DNA of 15,565 bases from assembly GCA_045601805.1 (NCBI GenBank), contig JAZSAJ010000006.1:1-15565 (forward strand), given 5' to 3'. Below the pieces are notes generated by a model, which saw nothing but the letters and a program-made list of their open reading frames with translations, had not been told where the DNA came from and did not search any database. This DNA comes from SIG607 sp045601805. GTDB taxonomy: Bacteria > Bacillota > Clostridia > Oscillospirales > Acutalibacteraceae. Shown here one piece after another: positions 1 to 5,799 of this stretch (position 1 is the first letter of the stretch; each line of letters starts with the position of its first letter). The position numbers and the translations under genes were made by a program.

Positions 1-503
1 TCCTCGAACTTCTTCATACACTCGGGACAGCGGCAGCTCCAATCGTCGCCCGCGCCGCCCGTGATGGAGGCGTAGGACTTGGGATATGCGTAGTGGGGCT
101 CATCCCAGAAGAAGCCGTCTACCTCGGTCTCTTGGGCCAACTTGACGCACAGACGCTTAAAGTAGTCCCGGAAAGAATTGGTGTTGAAACAAGCGGCGTT
201 GAGAACTTCACCGGTGTAGGCGGAAACCTGCCGGTGGTGGATATTGTTCTGCAAAAACAGACTTACCTGCTCGCCGCCAAAGTACTTGCCGATGCCCCAG
301 GTGTCTGCCAAAACCCGCAGACCCAGATCGTGAGCCGCTTTTACGATGGCGTTGATGTTGGGGAACCAAAAGTCCATATCAAATTCGGTAATTGCTAAAA
401 TTACGGTATCGCAACCGTGTTCAATCATTTCTTTAAAATCTGCTATTGCGTGTTCTTCATAACTAAGACCATAATAGGAAATTGCTGTGTGTTTAATTGC
501 CAT
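1..503 (-). CDS. Glycosidase-like TIM-barrel protein, N-terminal 167 residues (partial)
   Basis: The reading frame opens at ATG 503-501 behind a GGAGG at 515-511 with a 7-base spacer, and stays open to the left edge, giving 167 residues. The protein starts MAIKHTAISYYGLSYEEH. It has the look of a (beta/alpha)8 sugar-active enzyme: a strand ending in TVILAITEFD, a helix-strand unit NAIVKAAHDLGLRVLADTWG, an acidic strand end VDGFFWDEPHY (residues about 131-141), and a Cys-rich CRCPECMKKFEE, as in several uncharacterised glycoside-hydrolase-like families. The WDE pair would be a candidate catalytic or substrate acid. I cannot assign a family or substrate. It is divergent from an AraC-type regulator, which fits a regulated carbohydrate gene. 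Codon use changes sharply near position 370: the first ~45 codons use AAA, ATT and GAA, later ones AAG, ATC, GAG and CTG. Confidence 0.75.
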   Translation of the reverse strand, partial: MAIKHTAISYYGLSYEEHAIADFKEMIEHGCDTVILAITEFDMDFWFPNINAIVKAAHDLGLRVLADTWGIGKYFGGEQVSLFLQNNIHHRQVSAYTGEVLNAACFNTNSFRDYFKRLCVKLAQETEVDGFFWDEPHYAYPKSYASITGGAGDDWSCRCPECMKKFE

Positions 504-525
504 TTTTATTCCTCCAAGAATTTAA

Positions 526-545
526 TATATGGTATAACCATAACT
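526..545. repeat. Direct repeat copy 1, candidate AraC-regulator operator
   Basis: This 20-base element reads tatatggtataaccataact. It matches 594-613 at 18 of 20 positions, in the same orientation, 68 bases apart. It also contains the inverted repeat ATGGT-ATA-ACCAT (529-541). It lies just upstream of the ribosome binding site of the leftward glycosidase-like gene. A pair of direct repeats between divergent regulator and target genes is the usual arrangement for AraC-family operators. Binding is inferred. Confidence 0.6.
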
Positions 546-576
546 TTAATATATCATTTACCGCCCCTTAATTGTA

Positions 577-606
577 TTGACAAATCATTACTATATATGG
601 TAAAAT
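577..606 (+). promoter_or_regulatory. Promoter of the AraC-type regulator gene
   Basis: A perfect -35 TTGACA (577-582) is followed after 18 bases by TAAAAT (601-606), a 5/6 match to the -10 consensus. TG at 598-599 makes it an extended -10. The coding start follows at 625, so the leader is very short. The second operator-like repeat covers the -10. Confidence 0.6.
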
Positions 607-613
607 CATAACT
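594..613. repeat. Direct repeat copy 2, candidate AraC-regulator operator
   Basis: This element reads tatatggtaaaatcataact and is the partner of 526-545, with two mismatches. It covers the -10 hexamer of the araC promoter, so a bound regulator would be expected to repress its own gene. Autoregulation is inferred from position only. Confidence 0.6.
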
Positions 614-624
614 GGGGTGAGATT

Positions 625-1428
625 ATGGCTTTTACTTATATAATGTCTGAAGGCGCAAAAACAACCCCTTCAGTTGAAGCAATTGGGTATACAAAAGATA
701 TTGATAGTTCTTCTTTTGGCCCGGGGCTTCGCAAGAGTTATACAATTCATTTTAATATTAAAGGGCTTGGCTATTTTAACGGAAAACCCGTTAAAGCAGG
801 TCAGGGGTTTTTGGTGTATGACGGCGCTTATGCCCACCACTATGCCGATAAAAGCGACCCTTGGGAACTTGTTTGGATAACTCTTTCGGGCGAAGACGCC
901 TCAAAAGAACTTTTTTTGCAATATAATACCAACAAAAACGGTATTTTTAATTTTCATTCTTCGGTTTATTTACGCGAACTTGCAAAAAAAATTTGCGATA
1001 TTCATTCTATTACCGCAGATTCGCTTTATATGCTTAATTTATTTTTGCAAATTCACCTTAATTGTATGGATTATTTTGATGGAGCTACGCTTAAACGCGA
1101 CAGAGAAATTTACTTAAATTCAGCCGTAAAATATATTAAGGGCAACATTCACCGCAATTTAAAGGTTGAAGAACTAACCGGTTTAATTGGAATAACACAA
1201 CCTTATTTATATAAACTTTTTATGGAAAAATTTAAAATGTCGCCAAAGCAATACATTTTAAAACTTAAACTAACAACCGCAAAAGAATTATTGCTAAAAA
1301 GCAATATGACAATAACCGAAATAGCAAATTCGGTTGGCTTTTCAGATGTGCTTTCCTTTTCTAAATTCTTTTCACAAAAAGAAAACCTTTCCCCTAGCGC
1401 ATACCGCTTAAATAAAAAAGTACCGTAG
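625..1428 (+). CDS. AraC/XylS-family transcriptional regulator
   Basis: 267 residues, a typical length for a sugar-responsive AraC-family activator. Residues ~35-85 form a cupin-like ligand-binding part (GLGYFNGKPVKAGQGFLVYD, then HHYADKSDPW). Residues ~162-262 are the double helix-turn-helix. Its first HTH is around VEELTGLIGITQPYLYKLF and its second around ITEIANSVGFSDVLSFSKFF, followed by the family signature ending LSPSAYR (255-261). The start follows GGGGTGAG at 614-621. It is transcribed away from the glycosidase-like gene and converges on the amino acid dehydrogenase operon. The likely role is control of the divergent sugar gene and possibly of itself through the 20-base repeats. The ligand is unknown. 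Its TAG stop sits inside the terminator palindrome. Confidence 0.93.
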   Translation: MAFTYIMSEGAKTTPSVEAIGYTKDIDSSSFGPGLRKSYTIHFNIKGLGYFNGKPVKAGQGFLVYDGAYAHHYADKSDPWELVWITLSGEDASKELFLQYNTNKNGIFNFHSSVYLRELAKKICDIHSITADSLYMLNLFLQIHLNCMDYFDGATLKRDREIYLNSAVKYIKGNIHRNLKVEELTGLIGITQPYLYKLFMEKFKMSPKQYILKLKLTTAKELLLKSNMTITEIANSVGFSDVLSFSKFFSQKENLSPSAYRLNKKVP

Positions 1429-1454
1429 GAATTCCTACGGTACTTTGCTTTTTT
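1418..1454. terminator. Bidirectional intrinsic terminator, perfect 28-base palindrome
   Basis: Two perfect 14-base arms (1418-1431 and 1432-1445) meet at GGAATTCC with no unpaired loop bases. A T-run follows on the + strand (1449-1454), and a run of A precedes it (1414-1419), which gives a U-run on the - strand. It can therefore end both the araC transcript and the long leftward operon. The araC stop codon (1426-1428) lies within the left arm, and the dehydrogenase stop (1459-1461) is 14 bases beyond the right arm. Confidence 0.88.
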
Positions 1455-1458
1455 CTTA

Positions 1459-2490
1459 TTAGCGATAGATAAGAGATTCAGCGTAGCGTGTAGCAATAAC
1501 GCCTTCGGGTTCGCCAGTTTTCTTAGATTCGCTTAATATATGTTCAATGCTGTTATAAATGTTATCAACATTTTTAAGAACTTCTTCTTTATTGTAAGGT
1601 CCGTCAACTTCAGCAGCCGCATTTATAACACCGCCGCCGTTAATAACAAAGTCAGGTGCGTAATAAATACCGCGTGCCTTTAATGCAATGCCCGAAGCAT
1701 CGTCTAAAATTTGGTTGTTAGCACCGCCTGCAACTGCTTTACATTTTAAAGTGGGAATGGTTTGTGGATTTAAGATAGCACCCATTGCGTTGGGCGAGAA
1801 AATGTCGCATTCTTGTGCATAAATATCGTTGGTAGCAACAATTTTAGCGCCGAATTCGGCTGCTGCGCGGTCAAGCGCTTCTTTATTGCTTCTGTTAGCA
1901 ACAATAAGGTTTGCGCCGCTTTCGTGCAAAAGACGGCATAAATCGTAACCAACTTTACCAAGGCCTTGAACGGCAATGGTAAGACCTTCTAAATCATCGC
2001 GGCCCAAAGCAACCTTAGCAGTTGCCTTAATACCCTGCCATACACCTCTTGCAGTAAAGGGCGATGGGTCGCCGCTGTTCATTGGCAAACCGCAAAGATA
2101 TTTTGTTTTGCGCAACATAACCATAGCGTCATCGCAGGTTGTGTTTACATCTTCGGCAGTTATGTACTGACCGCCCAAGTTGTTTACTGCTTCTGCAAAT
2201 GCTTCAAACATTGCTTCGGTTTTTTGCGAAGGGTCGGCAATAATTACGCCTTTACCGCCGCCGTGGGGCAAGCCCGCAACTGCGTTTTTGTGCGACATAC
2301 CGCGTGAAAGACGCAATACATCAAAAAGTGCGGCGTCGTAAGATTCATAAGGGAACAAACGGCAACCGCCAATAGCGGGGCCCAAATTTGTGTTGTGTAC
2401 AGCAATTATTGCCTTAAGACCTGCTTTTTCATTGTTTACAAACAATACTTTTTCGTGGCGAAAATTGCTCATTTCTGTCATTGCATTCAT
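1459..2490 (-). CDS. Branched-chain amino acid (leucine/valine) dehydrogenase
   Basis: 343 residues of the Glu/Leu/Phe/Val dehydrogenase family. It interconverts a 2-oxoacid plus ammonia and an amino acid, using NAD(P)H. The substrate-site lysine K68 lies in GMSHKNA, and the catalytic lysine K80 lies in GLPHGGGKGVI, the same spacing as in bacterial leucine dehydrogenase. The Rossmann fold carries QGLGKVG (175-181). After the second strand the sequence reads IVANRSN (197-203). Leucine dehydrogenases have an acidic residue there that selects NAD, so the change suggests NADPH use. The start follows GGAGG with a 10-base spacer. It is the last gene of the operon, 36 bases after the oxidoreductase gamma subunit, and would perform the final amination. 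The exact substrate among Leu, Ile, Val and Phe cannot be read from the sequence. Confidence 0.9.
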   Translation of the reverse strand: MNAMTEMSNFRHEKVLFVNNEKAGLKAIIAVHNTNLGPAIGGCRLFPYESYDAALFDVLRLSRGMSHKNAVAGLPHGGGKGVIIADPSQKTEAMFEAFAEAVNNLGGQYITAEDVNTTCDDAMVMLRKTKYLCGLPMNSGDPSPFTARGVWQGIKATAKVALGRDDLEGLTIAVQGLGKVGYDLCRLLHESGANLIVANRSNKEALDRAAAEFGAKIVATNDIYAQECDIFSPNAMGAILNPQTIPTLKCKAVAGGANNQILDDASGIALKARGIYYAPDFVINGGGVINAAAEVDGPYNKEEVLKNVDNIYNSIEHILSESKKTGEPEGVIATRYAESLIYR

Positions 2491-2526
2491 AATAAAATAC
2501 CTCCATATTTCTTGCCTTAATAGGCA

Positions 2527-3063
2527 TTATTTATATTCTTTTCCTAAAGTTAACGCTTTAATGTTTAGTTCAACAAGCGCTGCTTTTGTGGGCGGAACCA
2601 ACTTTTTAACAACCTCTTCGGTGCCAGTAAAGGAAAGTTCGGGGTTGTTTTCTAAAAGGTGACCCATAATAATCATATTTGCCAAAGTGGCAATACCTTC
2701 GCTTTTAGCCATTTGGGTAGCAGGAATGTAAAATACTTCTACATCATCTCTTTCTACCTTTTCGTCTATTAAGGCACTGTCAACATAAATTTGACCGCCG
2801 GGGGCTACCGTATTTACATACTTTTGAAGCGATGGTAAATTCATTGCAACCAAAACATCGGGTTTTGTAATAATTGGGCTTCCAACAGGTGTTTCGGAAA
2901 TTATAACATTACAGTTAGCAGTACCGCCGCGCATTTCGGGACCGTAAGACGGCAACCAAGAAACCTGCAAATTTTCGGTTAAACCCTTGTAAGCCAAAAA
3001 TTTACCTGCAAACAAAATGCCCTGTCCGCCAAAGCCGGCAATAAGGATTTGTGTGGTTTTCAT
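2527..3063 (-). CDS. 2-oxoacid:ferredoxin oxidoreductase, gamma subunit
   Basis: 178 residues, the usual size of the separate gamma subunit of four-subunit pyruvate/2-oxoacid:ferredoxin oxidoreductases. It opens with the family signature IAGFGGQGILFAGKFLA (8-24) and continues with SWLPSYGPEMRGGTANC (36-52), which is conserved in this subunit. It binds no cofactor itself in the usual model and helps form the CoA-binding interface. The start ATG overlaps the stop of the beta subunit by one base (TAATG), so the two are translationally coupled. The partners alpha, beta and ferredoxin lie directly upstream. Confidence 0.92.
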   Translation of the reverse strand: MKTTQILIAGFGGQGILFAGKFLAYKGLTENLQVSWLPSYGPEMRGGTANCNVIISETPVGSPIITKPDVLVAMNLPSLQKYVNTVAPGGQIYVDSALIDEKVERDDVEVFYIPATQMAKSEGIATLANMIIMGHLLENNPELSFTGTEEVVKKLVPPTKAALVELNIKALTLGKEYK

Positions 3064-3821
3064 TATTTGCTCTCCTCCTTATTAGCGCTTCTGTCTTTAT
3101 AAACACCAATTGGGTAATAAGGAAGTATATCGCTTTCTACCCAAGCGAGTGCTTTTTGCGGTGTCATGCCCCAGTTTGTTGGGCAAGCCGAAACAACTTC
3201 AACCAAAGAAAAGCCCTTGCCATCAAGCTGGTTTTGGAACGCTTTTTTAATTGCCTTTTTTGCCTGCATTACATTTTTAACATTGTTAACGGCAACGCGG
3301 GCAATGTATTCGGGGCCGTCCAAGGTAGCAAGCATTTCCGAAACCTTAATTGGCCAACCGCAATGGTTAACATCGCGGCCGTAAGGCGAGGTTTGTGTTA
3401 CCTGACCGGGCAAACTTGTAGGCGCCATTTGACCGCCTGTCATACCGTAAATAGCGTTGTTTACAAAAATAACGGTTATGTTTTCGTTTCGCGCGGCAGA
3501 ATGTACTGTTTCTGCCATACCAATTGAAGCCAAGTCACCGTCACCTTGGTATGTAAACACAATATTTTCAGGACGGCTTCTTTTAATACCGGTAGCAACA
3601 GCAGGTGCTCTGCCGTGGGCGGCTTCTATCATATCGCAAGTAAAATAATCGTAAGCCATAACTGCACAGCCAACAGGGGCTACGCCAATAGCTTTACCCA
3701 CGACGCCAAGTTCATCAATTACTTCGGCAACCAAGCGGTGAATAATACCGTGGGGACAACCGGGGCAATAATGAAGCGGAATGTCTGCTAAAGAATTTGG
3801 TTTTTTAAATACTACTGCCAT
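3063..3821 (-). CDS. vorA: 2-oxoacid:ferredoxin oxidoreductase, beta (thiamine diphosphate) subunit
   Basis: 252 residues. It has the ThDP-binding motif GDGDLASIG (93-101) with the closing NNAIYGMTGGQ (121-131), and the N-terminal YCPGCPHG (18-25) of VOR/KOR-type beta subunits. ThDP here forms the hydroxyalkyl intermediate from the 2-oxoacid, or in reverse from acyl-CoA and CO2. It begins 2 bases after the alpha-subunit stop, with AAAGGAG inside the end of that gene, so the subunits are made together. Subunit symbols differ between VOR and KOR naming, so vorA is used for the ThDP subunit only by analogy with methanogen VOR. Size and neighbours favour a branched-chain 2-oxoacid enzyme, but 2-oxoglutarate cannot be ruled out from sequence alone. 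Confidence 0.92.
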   Translation of the reverse strand: MAVVFKKPNSLADIPLHYCPGCPHGIIHRLVAEVIDELGVVGKAIGVAPVGCAVMAYDYFTCDMIEAAHGRAPAVATGIKRSRPENIVFTYQGDGDLASIGMAETVHSAARNENITVIFVNNAIYGMTGGQMAPTSLPGQVTQTSPYGRDVNHCGWPIKVSEMLATLDGPEYIARVAVNNVKNVMQAKKAIKKAFQNQLDGKGFSLVEVVSACPTNWGMTPQKALAWVESDILPYYPIGVYKDRSANKEESK

Positions 3822-3823
3822 TA

Positions 3824-4885
3824 TCAGAACACTCCTTTCTGGGCATTTTTAATGCTTTCTAAAACTTCTTCGGGGCTTGGTATCATACCGCCGGTGCGGT
3901 TGCAAAGCGCAATTGGTTTTTTGCTTTCGGTATAAAGGCGAATGTCTTCTATCATTTGACCCATATTAAGTTCAACCGAAATAAAACCTTTAACCTTATC
4001 GGCGGCCTGTTTTAAAGCGTCTTTCGGGAAAGGCCACAAGGTAATTGGGCGTATAAGACCAACTTTTATACCCTGGTCCCTTGCCGCTGCAACAGCGTTT
4101 TTAGCAACACGGGCGGCAATACCAAAAGCAACAACGCAATATTCTGCGTCTTCCATCATATACTCTTCCCAAAGTGCTTCGTTTTCTTCTATTACCTTAT
4201 ATTTTTGGTAGCGTTCAAAGTTTTTGGCTTCTAATTCTTCGGGTTTTAAGTAAAGCGAATTAACAATGTTGTGCTTTCTTTGACAGTTTGTGCCTGTTAG
4301 CGCCCAAGGTTTTTCGTAATTTTCAATTTCAACATCTTCAAAGGAAATTGGCTCCATCATTTGACCAATAGTACCATCGGCCAAAATCATAGAAGTAATT
4401 TGGTATTTATCGGCCAAATTAAAGCCCTTTACAGTAAGACTTGCCATTTCCTGTACCGAAGCAGGCGCCAAAACTATCATACGGTAGTCACCGTGTCCGC
4501 CGCCCTTTGTTGCTTGAAAATAATCGGACTGCGAGGGCTGAATACCGCCAAGACCGGGGCCGCCGCGCTGAACATTTACAACCAAAGCAGGTACATCTGA
4601 ACCGGCAATATAACTAAGTCCCTCTGCCTTTAGAGAAATTCCGGGGCTTGAAGACGAAGTCATTACACGTACGCCTGCGGCTGCAGCACCGTAAACCATG
4701 TTAATTGAAGCGATTTCGCTTTCTGCTTGTAAGAAAACACCGCCAATTTTGGGCATTTTTTTAGCCATATAAGCAGCAATTTCTGTTTGTGGGGTTATTG
4801 GGTAACCGAAGTAATGTTTGCAACCTGCACGAATTGCGGCTTCGGCAATTGCTTCGTTACCTTTCATTAAAACTCTGTCTGCCAT
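3824..4885 (-). CDS. vorB: 2-oxoacid:ferredoxin oxidoreductase, alpha subunit (VorB type)
   Basis: 353 residues from the ATG at 4885, which has GGAGG at 4895-4891 and begins MADRVLMKGNEAIAEAAIRAGC, the typical start of this subunit. A start 25 codons further upstream would overlap the ferredoxin gene and has no family support. Visible conserved blocks are GYPITPQTEI (27-36), the TSSSSPGISLKAEG segment (~76-89), and NVQRGGPGLGG (~104-114), followed by the C-terminal transketolase-like domain with GLIRPITLWPFP. The length matches the ~350-residue VorB subunit of 3-methyl-2-oxobutanoate:ferredoxin oxidoreductase. It lies between the ferredoxin and beta genes, with gaps of 11 and 2 bases. In the proposed pathway it helps carboxylate isobutyryl-, 2-methylbutyryl- and isovaleryl-CoA. 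Confidence 0.93.
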   Translation of the reverse strand: MADRVLMKGNEAIAEAAIRAGCKHYFGYPITPQTEIAAYMAKKMPKIGGVFLQAESEIASINMVYGAAAAGVRVMTSSSSPGISLKAEGLSYIAGSDVPALVVNVQRGGPGLGGIQPSQSDYFQATKGGGHGDYRMIVLAPASVQEMASLTVKGFNLADKYQITSMILADGTIGQMMEPISFEDVEIENYEKPWALTGTNCQRKHNIVNSLYLKPEELEAKNFERYQKYKVIEENEALWEEYMMEDAEYCVVAFGIAARVAKNAVAAARDQGIKVGLIRPITLWPFPKDALKQAADKVKGFISVELNMGQMIEDIRLYTESKKPIALCNRTGGMIPSPEEVLESIKNAQKGVF

Positions 4886-4896
4886 AATAACCTCCT

Positions 4897-5103
4897 TTAT
4901 CGTTCTACAGTGATAATGCAATCGGGACACATGGTTGCGCAAAAAGCACAGCCAATGCATTTATCGGGATTTATCATCACGGCAGGGGAATATCCTTTTT
5001 TGTTAATTGTTTCCGAATTGATTGCAAGACAGCCCTTAGGACAAGCGTCTACACAAAGGCCGCAACCTTTGCACCAATCTGTGCGGAATGTTACTTTTGC
5101 CAT
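4897..5103 (-). CDS. vorC: 2[4Fe-4S] ferredoxin (delta) subunit of the oxidoreductase
   Basis: 68 residues with two complete four-cysteine cluster motifs: C11-x2-C14-x2-C17-x3-C21 (CKGCGLCVDACP) and C49-x2-C52-x2-C55-x3-C59 (CIGCAFCATMCP). It would pass electrons between external ferredoxin and the ThDP active site. The start follows GGAGG with a 7-base spacer. Placement ahead of alpha, beta and gamma, with an 11-base gap to alpha, is the standard order for the delta subunit of VOR/KOR enzymes. Confidence 0.94.
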   Translation of the reverse strand: MAKVTFRTDWCKGCGLCVDACPKGCLAINSETINKKGYSPAVMINPDKCIGCAFCATMCPDCIITVER

Positions 5104-5125
5104 CTTTATTCCTCCCTATAATAAA

Positions 5126-5788
5126 TCAAAACAATTTCTTTTGTAAATCAAGTGAAATAACCGGGCTTAACTTCCCTTTTAATTCTTTTGCAACTTCCCT
5201 TTTGGCAGTATGGGCAAAAACGGGCAGTCCGCTTATTTCGCTTAATTCGTTTATATAATCGGTTGAAGCCAAAACTGTTTCTGCCACCGTTTCTTCACCA
5301 AGATTAGAATTATTTATAATATCGGTGAATTTAAGTTTACACGCTTCTTCAATTTCACGCATAACCGCGAGTGCTTCTTGCGGTGTTGCGGTAAGCGGCC
5401 TATAACAGTTTGCAACAAACACCATTTTATAATTATTTTCGTTAATTATTGACGGTACGTAACGGCCCAAAGCATACGCTCCGCGGTCGTCACCGCCAAT
5501 ATCCATTATACCATAAGTGCTTTTATCTGTCACTAATTTATATGCTTCGGCAGGCAATGCAGGTAAATCTACGTTGGAATTGGCAAACTGCGGTGAAACA
5601 AGTTCTACCCCTGCTTTTGCTAAAACTTCTTCACTGTCTTTGGTGCGGAAATACGGGTTTACAATGTCTAAATCGGCAATGCAAACCTTTTTTCCCTCTT
5701 TAGCCAACAACAGCGCATAGTTTACTGCAATATTTGTTTTACCGCTTCCGTAATGCCCTGCAAAAAGCGTTAAACGTTTATGCTCCAT
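5126..5788 (-). CDS. P-loop ATPase of the MinD/CobB-like superfamily, unknown role
   Basis: 220 residues. Walker A is GHYGSGKT (11-18). A second acidic strand motif VCIADLDIVNPYFRT (35-49) follows, and a Walker B/switch DIGGDDRGAYALGR lies at 96-109. The overall shape is that of SIMIBI-class NTPases (MinD, Mrp, CooC, CobQ/CobB), but the signature lysine usual at the start of the deviant Walker A (KGGxGKT) is replaced by His. It starts 11 bases after the stop of the ligase gene, with GGAG in between, and ends 22 bases before the ferredoxin gene, so it belongs to the operon. A role in loading iron-sulfur clusters onto the ferredoxin subunit or another metal-enzyme maturation step is possible. 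Nothing in the sequence proves it. Confidence 0.75.
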   Translation of the reverse strand: MEHKRLTLFAGHYGSGKTNIAVNYALLLAKEGKKVCIADLDIVNPYFRTKDSEEVLAKAGVELVSPQFANSNVDLPALPAEAYKLVTDKSTYGIMDIGGDDRGAYALGRYVPSIINENNYKMVFVANCYRPLTATPQEALAVMREIEEACKLKFTDIINNSNLGEETVAETVLASTDYINELSEISGLPVFAHTAKREVAKELKGKLSPVISLDLQKKLF

Positions 5789-5799
5789 AATAACTCCAA

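Noticed and set aside
93..398. Rightward open frame of 101 codons near the left edge
   Set aside because: It is antisense to the leftward glycosidase-like frame, which has a good ribosome binding site and sensible protein sequence.
4886..4960. 25-codon N-terminal extension of the oxidoreductase alpha subunit
   Set aside because: It would overlap the ferredoxin gene and has no similarity to the family start; the ATG at 4885 has a proper GGAGG.
1459..5103. Reading the ferredoxin oxidoreductase plus dehydrogenase as a Stickland-type amino acid degradation operon
   Set aside because: The enzymes are reversible and this is the common annotation, but a T-box that turns genes on when an amino acid is scarce makes degradation of that amino acid an unlikely purpose.
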